Of a DNA stretch of 64,000 bases, positions 1 to 11,492 are shown piece by piece. This stretch comes from Cephalotus follicularis (Eukaryota; Streptophyta; Magnoliopsida; Oxalidales; Cephalotaceae). The notes under the pieces were generated by a model. That model was not told the DNA's origin, searched no databases, and saw only the letters and a list, made by a program, of their open reading frames with translations. How positions within the stretch are numbered: the first letter of the stretch is position 1; each line of letters opens with the position of its first letter. A program made the position numbers and the translations under genes. The DNA is taken from NCBI GenBank assembly GCA_001972305.1, contig BDDD01002257.1, positions 134,211-198,210 on the forward strand, read 5' to 3'.

Positions 1-328
1 TTGTTTTCTTGCGATATTTCTTCATCGAAGCATCAGAATGAGTCAGCCTAAGAACAAAAAATGCTCTAAATAATTTTATGAACAAAATGTGTCTAATATT
101 CAATATTTTCTAAAGCTTAAATTTTAACTTTTCTAGCTTAAGTGAGTGCATTCTTTAACCGATATTTGACTTCAAACCACTTTAACTTGAAAAGTAGCGT
201 TTTATTTCAATTTTCCCTTATTCCACAATAATAAACATAATACCTGGAAATGTAACAAAACATACCCGAGTAATCTGATCCAAACATAAAAAAATAACAA
301 ATAGATCATTAAAAATAACATATTTTTA
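1..328. other. AT-rich sequence without a recognisable gene
   Basis: No long reading frame, RNA gene or LTR motif is seen. It lies immediately left of solo LTR C1. It could be host DNA or the internal part of a longer C-family element that runs off the window, but there is no clear polypurine tract next to 329. Confidence 0.5.
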
Positions 329-2900
329 TGCTAAACAGGCTGTCCCTGTATGCCACGATATGACTCGTTTTGTATATATACACTCTTGATTTATTCAGTC
401 CTGAATTCCTTTCATGGTTTATGTGCACCTTTTTTTTATATTGGTAAAGCTATGTGACTCATCCCAACCAACCAAAAGAAACATAATAATTATTTATAAT
501 TAACTGTATGTCATATAGCGCCCTATCACAACAAAATGGTTGGATCTTGTGCCAAGGAGGCTATGAGAATGGGATCCTTACTCCCTCTGACAAAACATTC
601 CAAGTCATAGGTTCACTTTCTTTGGGACATTGATGAACCGCAAAGACTTGTCACATTACGCTTGCTCTCGGGTTAGCAGTGGATGTTGGCTATCTCATAG
701 CCAATTGGGTTTTCCCATAAAGCTAGTGTGAGGTGTGTGAAGAAATCATGACACTGAACCGACCCACCAATATGAAACATCTTTGGATAGTCAATACCAA
801 TATCAATAGGATTCCTACGGTTTTGGTAATGCATAGTCTATGGTGACTAGTAGGTCTATAGCCTGCGTTGTCTCCTTTGACTCGAGTGGCTGGCATGTAT
901 TGTGTGGTGATCGCTTGATTTTAATTTCTACCTTCCCCAGCACTAGCCACGTGCTGGCAAAAGGGTTATTTTTGGGTCTTATGGGAGCTGCATTGAGATG
1001 TATGGGCAAGTGCATAAGACGGGATCGTCACACCCGGGCTGAGGGTGACCAGCTCTATTTATCTATGTACGTTGTAAACTTAAAAGTCCTTATTAGGCAT
1101 AGGTGGACTGGAGACGAGAGGTTCCCATGGGAAGTCTACCGAAAGTCTCAATACGATCATAGATGCATAGTTATCATAGCACTACTAGGGGTGACATTCA
1201 TTCAAACCCTAGGTTGTTATCAGAGCCATGTATGACGAGGGAAACATGACACATATGCCGATGACTGGATATAGCGATTGGCTATTCGGATTATGAAAGA
1301 TAGACGTGGTAATACACGGATCCGAAGGGTGACTGGCGCTCACACCGGGGCTTTTTTGATAGTCGGTGACTATTAGAATGGTCGTACCAGAAATCAGGAT
1401 GTTCTTGGAATTTATCTTTATGACCGGAGAATGACAGGCTTTCGGGTCTTGCCTGACTTTGAATAGGTTAACGTGTGAGGGACACATGTCATTTAGTAAA
1501 AGGACAATATCAGGGAAGATGTTGCTTTGCTAATGAGTATTTCTTTTGCTGGATTTAGGTCCATGCAATGCCACAATGAAATATCCCAAGCAGAGGGTTG
1601 TGAAAATGAAGAGTTTGTCTTATCATTGACTTTAGGAGTCGACGCCATGATGAGCATGCGTCGACGCCATGATATCCAAGTGATTCCAGTGACTTGGGTG
1701 TTGACGCCATAGAGAGCGTAGCGTTGACACCTTGGAAAAAGGGTCTCTGGACGTTAACGCCATGCGTAGGTGTTAAAGCAAAAAGACAAAGAGTCGTTGG
1801 GCGTTAACACCATGAAGAACATGCGTTGAAGCCATGGTTGCCATGAAAAACCAGTGACTTACGGGTTGACGCTATGGAGAGCATGCGTCAACGCGTATGC
1901 GGGAAGAGGCTACGAGTTTGTTTCATCCTATCGTTGGCGTTGACGCCTTGATAAGATGAGAAGCATGACATTGACGCCTTGACTGGCTGATGCGCGACAT
2001 CTCACCAAACTTAAGAGAAGTTAGTGAGTTTTGGGAAGTGTGTCCAAGAAGATAGAAAGTTGACTTAGACTTTTACGAGAGAAGTATAAATAGCAAGTTG
2101 GAAGCTTGCACGACACACCAAGAGATTGTCTCTTTCTCTCTCTTCTCTGTCGTTCTCTTCCTTCTCTCTTCTTGCTGCTGGTTGCGTACGCGTCAATGCC
2201 AAAGCGCCTAGGCATCGACGCCCAAATCTCCTGGTTTGAAAAGCAGCCATTTTCAACCCTACTTTCACCCCTCAAAGTTCATGATAGGTAGAGATAACTT
2301 GTACACTGCATCTTATCTTTACCTAGAGTGATTTAGTGTAGGATAAACACTTAGCCTTCATCCTTTGATCCTCCTTTTCGTCGCTTAAGAAGGACCTTGG
2401 TGTGCTTGAATAAAAGTGGAGAGGGAGCTTGTCTTGAAGGAAGGAGTCTTCACCTTGGTAATGATCTCTTCCTTCTTCTCCCTGGTTGTTCATGGCAGTG
2501 GTTGGTGTTGGGGTTTGCAAACCTTAGCCCAACCTCCATGGTTTTCTCCTTGGTGGGAACCTAGCCTACCGTTAGGGTTAGGGAAGCTAGGGTTTGGTTT
2601 TTTGGGCTTATTAGCTAGGGTTTGTGTGTTTACCTTGTGAGTTTTTTTCAGCCCCTATGCTTAAGGTTTATGGCAACCCTACGCTAAATCCGATTCTTTC
2701 CCATGCTTGGTTTGGGCTTCGGTTTGATTGAATGTTGATTAGGATTCCTTGGTCCGTTATTAGGACAATTTGGACTTAGATTCGGGCATCTCATTGCTTG
2801 GGGATTAATCAATTGGATGAAATTTAAAATTAATTAGCCCTAAACCCTAATGTCCAAATTGTTATGTCTTCCTCTGCGCGAGAGCCCCACGTTCCCAACA
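329..2900 (+). repeat. C-family LTR, copy C1
   Basis: This copy starts with TGCTAAACAGGC and ends with TTCCCAACA. It aligns along most of its length with the copies at 27544-30023 (plus) and 41606-44219 (minus), which begin TGTTAGATAGGGG or a close variant and end CCAACA. Shared blocks lie near 530-620, 860-1000, 1150-1240 and 2640-2900. No PBS, gag or pol is attached, so it reads as a solo LTR of about 2.6 kb. Unlike the other two copies it lacks a matching target duplication (TTTTA left, CCTGG right). It also carries a private stretch at about 1560-2280. No coding capacity is recognised. Confidence 0.7.
1636..1990 (+). repeat. Degenerate GTTGACGCCAT repeat array inside C1
   Basis: About eleven variants of GTTGACGCCAT (also GTCGACGCCAT, GTTAACGCCAT, GTTGACGCTAT) occur at irregular spacing of roughly 20-60 bp, with another near 2210. 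The other two C copies do not show it, so it was probably gained by this copy. The TGACG core resembles plant bZIP (TGA/as-1) sites, but function is only inference. Confidence 0.6.
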
Positions 2901-2989
2901 CCTGGAACTTCTTCCTGAATATTCACCGGAGGGGACAGGCCTCCCACTGCCTGCTTGGATTCTCAAGTTCTGTATTTCCTGGGTCATAG
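2901..2989 (-). pseudogene. gag fragment of element A, downstream piece
   Basis: The reverse complement aligns without large gaps to element D gag just after the REVEA region (about 23390-23470). It is the direct continuation of the gag remnant at 5771 onward. The CATAG next to LTR B occurs at both edges. The piece is 89 bp and ends abruptly at LTR C1. Confidence 0.8.
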
Positions 2990-5770
2990 TGTGACATTCG
3001 TGTCATAGTACGGTCTTTGTCTATGAGCCTACGCGGCTTTTTGTTTGTCTGTCTAGCGGTTAGTCTATTTTTCTAGCATTTATTACATATGCATCACAAC
3101 TTTAATTAGATTTTTTCAATGTGGTTTTATTCCGATGGTTTTCTGCATAATAAATTATTTTTGTTTTCTGCAAATTACGTGATATATTTATGAAATGACT
3201 GCTGAATTTAGAAACTAAGCCAACTGGTATGTCCTAAATATCCAATTTCTGTCTGTATCGGTTTAATTCTGGACGAAACCAGTCCGTTTTGTTTAAATAT
3301 ATATGAGAAATGCTAAAAATATCTCATCTTTGGCTTCTCTCTCCTCTCTCTCCCTTGCTCTCTCATCTCCCCCATTCTCTTTCTCCCTCTCTGCTCCTGC
3401 TGCCGGCATCAATGCCGAGATGACGCCGGCGAAGGCACCGGTCAAACAGCCTCTGCCTCCCGAGCACACCGGACCCCTCCCCTGTGCCGGCAACCCTGCC
3501 GTGCGGGCACAGTGACCGCTTCTCTCTCCATCTCTGTTTTGCATTGTTCTGGCGTCTCCGATGATTGTCACTGCAAGGCGAGCCCAGATTCAGCATCCTG
3601 GCTTCACGGCCGTTCAAACGGTACCAGCCCTGACGTGTGACGAGGTCAGCAGCGCAGATCGGTGGCGAAGGCAACCGTGGTCAACGTGCCCGTTCCGGCT
3701 AGATGCGGCGGCACCGTGACCAACCAGCCTCGGATGTACGTTCTCTGCCCTCCGACGCACCAGACCTGGTCTTCTCTTCTGATGACTGGCGATCGCGCGT
3801 GGATGACATGAGCCAGCCGGGGGCGGCGCCTAGGCCCACGCGCCGGCAGTCTCCTACAGAGAGTTTCAGACACGTCCAGCTTTCTGACTCTATTTTTCGC
3901 ATGGAGGTGATCCGTTCCAGTTCCGTTCTGAGATTCTGGCTCTGTGCTCCGTTCGGTCCAATTTCAGTAAACTCTGAACTCTGTTCTGTTGATTATGTTT
4001 TTCGTTGAATTATATAATTATGTATCTGTTTCTGTTGTATAATGAACTTGAATCATGTAATCGATTCGAATTGGATAACCTGGACAACCACTTGGACTAG
4101 CTTTAATGATTTCGAAAGGGTGTTAATTTAAAGGTTTAAACAATGTTTTTAATAATTAGACTTCTGTTTCTGTTAACCGTATAGGTCGTTATGGTTTTCT
4201 GACATCTGCATGCATTTCATTGCATAACGTATTTCACGTCTTAGTACATGTTTGAGTCTGATAGTCTGTTGTCTGTATGTCTATCTGTTGGCAAAGGATC
4301 CCGCCTTTGAGGTTGGCCATGGAGGCGACCAGTCGTGTGGCTTGCTCGCCTGTTCTGTGAGTGGAACGCTTTCTTTAACCCTTTTTACTCTGAAATGTTT
4401 TTGATGTTATGAATGTATAAGCGTGTTCATTTATTTATTTCCGTATGTGAATGAATCTGGATCTGTTTATGTTCTGAAATGTGTAAGTTTTAAAGTCAAA
4501 TACACTCTTTTAAATATTTTACAAACGCTCGCACGATGATAGTCATAGTATGGCGATATTTTTTGTTATATTTGTATTTGATAAAAAAACGATTTATGTA
4601 TCAGTTTAATCTGTTTTAACTATGTTTTGACGGCTCTGCTGATTTCTGTATCTGTTTAAATCTGTTTAAAGTTTGTTTTGATGAAAGAAGTTTCTGTATT
4701 CTGAAATCTGTTAAGTATATTATGATGCACTGGGGATATCGGTATTGTATTATTTATATTTCTGATGCCCATGAGAGGCACTGCTTACAAGTATATGACC
4801 TTCTGCTGATGCTTTGACACGACGATGTCATCACCACTATTTCTGCTGGAGGTTTGGCCCGACGGGGCTTAGGCGTCAACCTTACCTAGTAGACCCAATT
4901 GCATCTCTATATATTTATTTGGTTTAAACTCTATTAAAAACTACACACATTTGAGTTTCTGATGACTAATCTGATTTTCTACTGATTATGTTAGTTTTGA
5001 GCTTATGAGCTGTTTTGTAAATAAGATTTTGTTTCTGTTTTTGAAATTATGTTTCGGTTGTTTTACACTTTTGTTATATCATTTATGCAAAGATGTTTAT
5101 ATGTGAGCAAAACTCTGTGGAGTCTTTTTGTTCCATGTCACTAGTCTTGCGGACTAACCTCTCCTCTGTTTTCTGTTTTTAGTTCTGACAGGTTAGTCTG
5201 CTGAGCTCTGTTAGCTGCAGTTAGTCTATCTGCTGAGGTGAGACCACAAGGGCATGCCTACCAGAGTCAACATATGCATAGCATCACTGTATCAATGTTT
5301 TAAATTCTACAATATTCATGATTTTATATAAATGTTTTATGGTTTTGTTTAAAAGGGCTGAGCCCTACTCAGGTTTTAAGTTTTAATAATATGGTTGAGG
5401 CAGAGCCCAACCCATACTTGTTTTCTGTTTAAATTGTGGTCTACTGAGGGCTGAGCCCATTTTATAAACTGTTCCCTCTTTCGGGAGTGTGGTTGCTGAG
5501 GGCTGAGCCCATTATTACAAACTGTGTTTTTCTTTACAGGGAGCATAGTCCGATAAACGAATACTACATGTCCGATTTTCATAAAATTTTAAAAGTTAGA
5601 ATTAGTTTCAAGTTTTTCAATAAAACTTTCTGTTTTGAAGAATTTTTTCTGTTTGAAACATTTATTTATGAATCTCTGTTCTGCTAAACCTACGAGGTGA
5701 GTCTCTGATGGGAGGCTTGGTCTTGTAGCGGACACGGCGGATCCCAGCGGGACTGGGTCCGGGAGTGTCA
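2990..5770 (+). repeat. Solo LTR B (gypsy-type), 2.8 kb
   Basis: This segment begins TGTGACATTCG and ends GGGAGTGTCA. It is flanked by a perfect 5-bp duplication CATAG (2985-2989 and 5771-5775). Removing it rejoins the gag sequence of element A, so it is an inserted LTR whose internal part was lost by LTR-LTR recombination. Its 3' third (about 5290-5620, with repeated GGCTGAGCCCA) matches the reverse complement of element E LTRs at 13690-13860 and 50250-50420, so B and E are related families. A pyrimidine-rich stretch lies at 3335-3405. The small reading frames inside are not credible genes. Confidence 0.9.
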
Positions 5771-6626
5771 CATAGCTTCAACCTCTCGTGCCCTGTTAGA
5801 TAGATCGAAGAAGGATCTCAAATGTAAGGGCATTAACTTTTCTTTAATTTCAAGACAAAGTCCTCCAAGGAACTTCTTAGGCTTCCTTGTTTCAATATTA
5901 ACCATGTACTGAGATATCCATGATAATTCGATAAAATTGGCCTCATATTGGGCCACAGACATATCTCCTTGGGTTTGGCCTTGAAACTCGGCCTCTTTCT
6001 TGTCCACTTCAGCTTCGGGATAGAACCTTCCATTAAACTCTGATCTAAACATATCCCATGAATAAGTTATCCTGAATGCTTCCCACGAGGATTCAATCAT
6101 CCTCCACCAATGCTCCGCTTCACCTTGCAACATATATGTTGTGAAAATAACCTTCTCCGAGTCTGAGCATTCCATAACTCGAAAAATCTTCTCCAATTGC
6201 ATAAGCCATCTCTTAGCTGAAATGGCATCAGGATCCCCTGTGAAAGATGGTGGGTTCAACTTCAAGAATCTGATCAAGGGGTCCTCTCAGCGTATAGGCT
6301 GATCAACGGATCTTCTTGCTGCTTCAGCCTGCCTAGTTGGTCTCGTGGCTGATATCTGTTTTGGTGGTTGCACGCCTCTCAGGTCTCGCAGCAGGTGGTT
6401 GTTCCACCCCAGCTGTATGTCGCTGCATAAATTCAGGCATCTGATTTATCATGGCACGTATCCTTCTCATAAAACCTCTAGATCCCTCACGAGCAGGAGC
6501 AATCGCTTCTGCTTCTTGAGCTACATTAACTTCTTCTTATTCCTCAGCATCTCTATTTGCTTGGGTGCGTCTAGTCGATGGCCCGACTCTCGCTCCTCGT
6601 GCAGTTCAACTTCGACGTCCTTCCAT
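5771..6626 (-). pseudogene. Retrotransposon gag (capsid) remnant of element A
   Basis: A 169-codon open stretch (6277-5768) matches the gypsy capsid domain, with the signatures RWLMQLEKIF, MLQGEAEHWWRM and VAQYEANFIEL in order. Gag would coat the RNA and form the virus-like particle in the cytoplasm. The likely ATG is at 6626, just inside the PBS and equivalent to the start of D gag. Between 6626 and 6277 there are a stop and a frameshift. The open 6277 start is a TTG, not a real initiator. The frame is cut after the REVEA region by LTR B and resumes at 2989. No zinc knuckle is retained. Confidence 0.85.
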
Positions 6627-6729
6627 ATCTTTCAAAACTGCTTCACATTAAAGGAATGGGTCAATATCCACATATATATTCTTAACTCCACCTGCCAAGG
6701 ACCCTATCCTGGCATATCCAGCATAGTAC

Positions 6730-6742
6730 GGCTCTGATACCA
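6730..6742 (-). other. Primer binding site of element A (tRNA-iMet type)
   Basis: The reverse complement reads TGGTATCAGAGCC, which pairs with the 3' end of initiator methionine tRNA. It lies 5 bp inside the LTR end at 6748. Confidence 0.9.
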
Positions 6743-6747
6743 AAAAC

Positions 6748-8437
6748 TGTCACTCCCTGAACCGTGGGATGGGCCACACGACCCGACACGTTTCATTCTG
6801 TACATACTATCAATAATTACCATACTTCAACCATCATAAAAATTAAAACTTTAATTATAATCAACATAAACAAAATCACTAATTTAATATATATGTGGAT
6901 ATACCCAATACTCAACACAACTTGTCAATAAAGGCTCTGCCACAAACTAGTAGGTCATAAGAATAATTACATAATTTCTTGTTCATAAAACTGATCTGAA
7001 ACAACGCAATGCCGAGGAGGAGGACTTACTTTGCTCTTTATCCTTTGGGTTGTTGTGTTGCTCCAACAGTACCTGAACCAAGTCCATTCAGAGAATGGGT
7101 CAGCAACCTGTGGGTTGTGTAGATTACCAATTGCAGCGATGCAAACAGAGGAGAAAGCAATACAACCAGAGAAGAGATAGATGCATGCCATATAACCATA
7201 CAATCCATGTTCATGTATACAACATCACTAATCACTTCCTCGGACTACTCTACTTAACAAGGCAGGTTTCCCAAATATATAAATCAAAGGAGTTAGTCCG
7301 GTCATATATATAGTCAGGTTCCTATGCAAAGTCTTACTTTTGAATGAGGTTCACCTGCCTGCGAAATTCACTTTCAGGTTCACCTGCCGAGCGGAATTCA
7401 CCCCTTTGGTTCACCTCCTCTAGCGGAATTCACCCTTAGGTTCACCTAGTAAGCGGGATTTGCCCGAGGTTCACCTGCCTGCGGAATTCACCTTTGGGCT
7501 CACCCGCTCTGACGGAATTCACCCTTAGGTTTACTTGCTCTAGCGGAGTTCACCCCATTTGGGCTCACCTGCTAGGGACGGTCTCTATGTGGATTCACTT
7601 CTTAAGTTCACCTACTATAGGACGTCTCACTGCAGAGAAGGAACTCTGCTGATAATTCTCTGACCCTTAGTCAGCTCGACGCTCTAAGGTGCTATACATT
7701 GTGCTCTAATCATTCTTACGCTTGAGAAAATGGTCTGACAGGCACGCATGACTGTGCTCGGCGACCATATAGATTGGTTTGCTTGGCATGTGCGGACTGG
7801 TCCACTCTAAAGCGTTGGTCTGACTTCTATGTATGTATTCGTATCTGGCCGAGAAGGTGGTCTGCTCGGTATGGTAGGACTAGTCATGATCGGCATGTAC
7901 GAAATTTATATGCTAAAGTGAATAGGGGTTGGTTCGAGGTGCTACAAAAACCCCTAAATCATTCACCTAATTCCACTTTCCACGGAGAAATTCTACTTAA
8001 ATATATAAGTTTGATCTTGAAGAATGGAGGAGAAAATGTGGAGAACTCAAGTTCTAAGCTTCAATCCTCAATGCAATGGTCAAGAATGAACAATTAGCAA
8101 TAAAAAAAATCCCTTCCTTTTGGCTGTGTGATTTGTGACGGTGGGTTAAGGAAATGAGGGAGTTGAGCATGTGTGAGAATAGTGTGAGGGTAGTGTGGGG
8201 TTTATATAAGTTAAGTAATGTTATGGTATGTCTCGGTGTATAATAAGGTTTATGTTACCTAACTTATTCTTAAAACTACCCTCATGCTCATTAAAACTTG
8301 TAAAAAATCCATATGGGTAATAAAATACCCCAATCCATGCAATATATAAAATATGCAAGAAAACATATTATATGTACAGTAAATGAACATGGATGCTAAA
8401 TGTAATCTATTGGGATCATCAGATCTGGGGCATTACA
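6748..8437 (-). repeat. 5' LTR of element A, 1.69 kb
   Basis: On the minus strand it starts TGTAATGCCCC (8437) and ends GGGAGTGACA (6748), with TG...CA termini and the PBS directly downstream. It contains the GGTGAAYYC tandem array at 7345-7625. A partner LTR is not in the window. The 5 bp outside (8438-8442, AGAGT) would be the target duplication, but the other side is lost. Confidence 0.85.
7345..7625 (-). repeat. GGTGAATTCCGC-type tandem array in LTR A
   Basis: About nine imperfect units of 25-35 bp alternate a GAATTC-containing box (GGTGAATTCCGC on the minus strand) with a GCAGGTGAACCT box. The same array sits in all three copies of the D LTR. It is the main sequence link between the A and D LTRs. 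Confidence 0.8.
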
Positions 8438-8954
8438 AGAGTTGTACAATAATCAGTTAGAATCTTAAAAGGAAAACAATTATCAGTACCATTATTTCAA
8501 TCCAAAATACAATACAGTCTTATAATAAATTTCAGTACAATATCAGAAATCACTGTCAATCCTTTAGTCTAATCATCTGCATCACACTATCTCACTAACC
8601 ATTGCTCCTTATTACCCGTCCTGTACACAATGTCACTGCCTCATCCTAAAGGATAGGTTAGCCAAATGGCAAAGCAGAAGAGTCCACATGCACAAGTGAA
8701 TAAATAGTTTATACAGTAATAAACCATGTCATGGTATATGCATGAATGCCAGTTGTGATTTGATTATTCCTATACAAACGTCCCATACCGGTGTATAAGA
8801 ATATGACCTAATTAATCAATCATATCCAATCATCTATAAGATAATCCATTACAAGTGTATAAAGACACTCAAAATAACATATAGAGCTTTATGACCTTCG
8901 ATATCGGTATCAGTACAATGCATCTAAACCCACAGAACGAAGTCCTTCAAAAAA

Positions 8955-9110
8955 GGGTAGGGTAGATGATCAACTGTCCATGGATCAGCCCCTAAATAAC
9001 ACAGACTAAATGGTGATCTAACTGTCCTGGATCAACTCAAGGAGTACGTAGTTAGATATGACTTAGTTGTCCTCGATCAGCCAAAGGAACACACAACTAA
9101 GTAAGTAAAA
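8955..9110. repeat. Three imperfect units of about 50 bp
   Basis: The phrase 'aactgtcctggatcagccc...aacacaacta' recurs three times with changes (near 8965, 9015 and 9065). Similar arrays are seen in LTRs elsewhere in this window. Confidence 0.55.
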
Positions 9111-9337
9111 GCTATTAAGGCTGGTGACTATCCAATTAGAGGGAACAATTGAATGAAGTTCAACGCTTAGCATTTAAAAATAAAATTCTCTACTGATCAT
9201 TTAGTTGGGGAAGTTCACGAAGACCAGAAGATGGCTAGACAATGTTATGCGTTGGAATTAAGGCCAAAGAACCAAGTGAAAAATCGGGAGAGGCTGGTCA
9301 ATGATTTGAAGGTGAGTTGAAGTCGACAAGGTAGTTA

Positions 9338-9431
9338 GGACCCCCATCATTGTCGAGGCCTTTGAGACCTCTATCATTTTCAAAGTCATTAGGACTTCTA
9401 CTATCGGCGAGATCGTTAGGACCTCTAGATT
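9338..9431. repeat. Minisatellite, about 33 bp unit, nearly 3 copies
   Basis: The motif 'gttaggacctctatcattttcgaggtc' recurs imperfectly at 9338, 9365 and 9400. The array is short and has no coding frame. Confidence 0.5.
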
Positions 9432-10004
9432 TTTTTGGATGTAATTTGGCTTATTGTAGAATTATTTTTTCAACACTTTTCTCCTAGGTTCAAGAGGAAT
9501 TAACTAAGTGACATTGGTTTTGAAAACCGACCAAGATACGATGAGCATATCCGATACAAACAATTAAGAAAATTGACCAGGGTAGCCCATGAACTCATAC
9601 GGACAGTCATGGAGATCATCCTAAGATATTAAAGGCCAAACGATTTATCCTCAAAACCATTCCAAAAAATAGGACAAATATAAAATCGGTTGAATCATAT
9701 AAGGCTCACAAATAACCAAATGTCAAAGCACGCTTAGATAAGGTTCAAATAATAAGAACCACGACACAAGACTGAATAGACTGTAGAGAAAATAGGAACT
9801 TCATACATGATGTTCCAACAGTATAACGTAATAACTTGAAGATGAATCTAAGGCTTGGGGAGCATCACCATCATGTCATCGTTGCTTGCATCTTCTACTT
9901 TGCCAACGATGTTGGTCTATGAGTAGAAAGTCGTGAGAGCTCATGCCTTAGATTCAACCTTTCATGTCTCTCCCTACACTATAGTTGAAACCATTCGTAG
10001 CTTC

Positions 10005-10135
10005 ATGAGGATGCCTCAAAGGCAAGAATGTCTTAGAAGGTGAATACTCGAAGGCAAATACCTCTTCGAAAGCAAGGATGACTCAAAGGTAAGGACGCCT
10101 TAGAAAGCAAGACACTTAGAAAGACTACTCTCGTA
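10005..10135. repeat. Minisatellite, 16-20 bp unit, about 7 copies
   Basis: Variants of 'cctcaaaggcaagaatg' follow one another (cctcaaaggcaagaatg, cttcgaaagcaaggatg, actcaaaggtaaggacg, ccttagaaagcaagac). They are clearly tandem though degenerate. Confidence 0.6.
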
Positions 10136-10190
10136 GACATTAAGATATTATAGATCTTAGAACTAAGCTCGCTTTGATATGTTGTGCGTT

Positions 10191-11100
10191 TCGTAACTCC
10201 TTATGTACCAAAAGTTACGACAATTAAAAATGGGCCACTAAAAGTGTTAAGAGAAAATTTTGGGTATATGCAGTTTATGTGCACGCAATCAGTAATAGGA
10301 ATTTATATAAGTAATTTATAATAATTTATCATATTTTTATCTAATATGTATTTTTATCATTAGTTATTTCTACGTAAACTCTATTCATCCAATAATCTCT
10401 TATGAGTTACTCATATATTCACTTTTAATTTTGAATTGCATGATTTTTAATGTTTTTATTACCAATTACCAAGCACTCCCAGAATCATTTACTTTGGTTT
10501 TAGCTGCTTTCTTCCCGAATATTTGATAAGGCACCCTTATAATTTTGTACACTTCCAACATAGTAACATATTTTTATTTATACCAAAGAGAAGTGAAAAA
10601 TATGGAAAAAGTAATGTACTGTTCATATTACGGTGGTTGGACAATTTTGTCCTTCTATTTTTATTTGCTTGCCAGTTTTTATTTCGTGTTACAACTGTTG
10701 CCATGCGTTGAGCCCCACTGATTTGTTTGCGATCGGAGCAAGCAGCGCAACCTGGCGCACCAATCACTCAATGCACTAATCCAATTATAGCATGACTGAC
10801 ATGTTAACAAATCTTGAATAAATGACAAACATTAATCTGGTTGAGGAGTTTATGTGCAGCTTTTAAAGGGTTTAACTATGATTTCAATACTTGAGTAAAG
10901 ATAAAAACAAAGCTTGGTCTAAGTGACACAACGCATGAGCTTTTTTTTTTTTTTATTTTTTAGATTTTTCTAAATGAATCTGATCATTATGGTTTCTATA
11001 GTCTGTAGAGAACAAAAATGTAACAACTCGCATCTAAGTGTGGGTCATCACCTAATGATACTCTAAAACCAAAGATATAGCCAAAAATGAAAATCTTAAC
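10191..11100. other. AT-rich intergenic sequence
   Basis: No gene is supported. It includes a poly-T run at about 10940-10955. It lies 3' of the ferredoxin gene, and a transcript 3' end may fall between about 11100 and 11492, but no canonical AATAAA was seen on the minus strand there. Confidence 0.5.
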
Positions 11101-11492
11101 ATTTCCCCCCTTTCTAACCGCTGTAGCAAATACAGGGTCATTGCCAGTTTTATATTTCATCTAGCATGCAATGATATTTATACCATATTTTAAATCACAA
11201 ATGTCTGGGCATTTCTGTAAAACTTAATGCAGTGCAGAAACTTGGGAAGCAGGCTTTCCACACCAATGTTATTCTCCATGAACTTTTTCTCAATTACCTA
11301 GGCAGGCAGGTGCTATAAATCACTATGAACCATACACAACATTAATGACTAGATAAAGTGACACTCCAAAACCAACATCCAGAACATAAATTTATCAAAG
11401 TTTCAAGAGAACCTTTATCATGATCAAATACTCCCACAATAAGTTTGGACAACAAACTTTATATCCCTAATCAATTCTAACAGGAAGAACAC

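Larger units (their letters stand above)
2901..8437 (-). mobile_element. Ty3/gypsy element A, 5' part only, minus strand
   Basis: Read on the minus strand the order is 5' LTR (8437-6748), a TGGTATCAGAGCC primer binding site (6742-6730), then gag (6626 to 5771, continuing at 2989-2901). Gag is split by solo LTR B and the element is cut at 2901 by LTR C1, so pol and the 3' LTR are absent. The gag is closest to that of element D (22542 onward), and both LTRs share a characteristic GGTGAAYYC tandem array. A and D therefore belong to related lineages. Confidence 0.85.
8438..10190. other. Non-coding repeat-rich region, probably old retrotransposon debris
   Basis: No supported gene is present. The block has the texture of a decayed minus-strand LTR and contains three small repeat arrays, listed separately. 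No TG...CA ends, PBS or polypurine tract could be set, so family and borders are unknown. Confidence 0.4.

Noticed and set aside
1217..1227. TTATCAGAGCC, resembling an iMet primer binding site inside C1
   Set aside because: The same position in C2 and C3 does not match a PBS, and LTR similarity continues on both sides, so it is internal LTR sequence.
840..1235. 131-codon open frame in C1
   Set aside because: It lies within an LTR, has no domain, and the aligned frames in C2 and C3 are not preserved.
3293..3674. Arg/Gly-rich frames of 70-103 codons on both strands
   Set aside because: They lie in GC- and CT-rich parts of LTR B. The frames overlap and have no recognisable domain.
10523..10767. 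Overlapping 62- and 76-codon frames
   Set aside because: AT-rich intergenic sequence. No homology or signal recognised on either strand.
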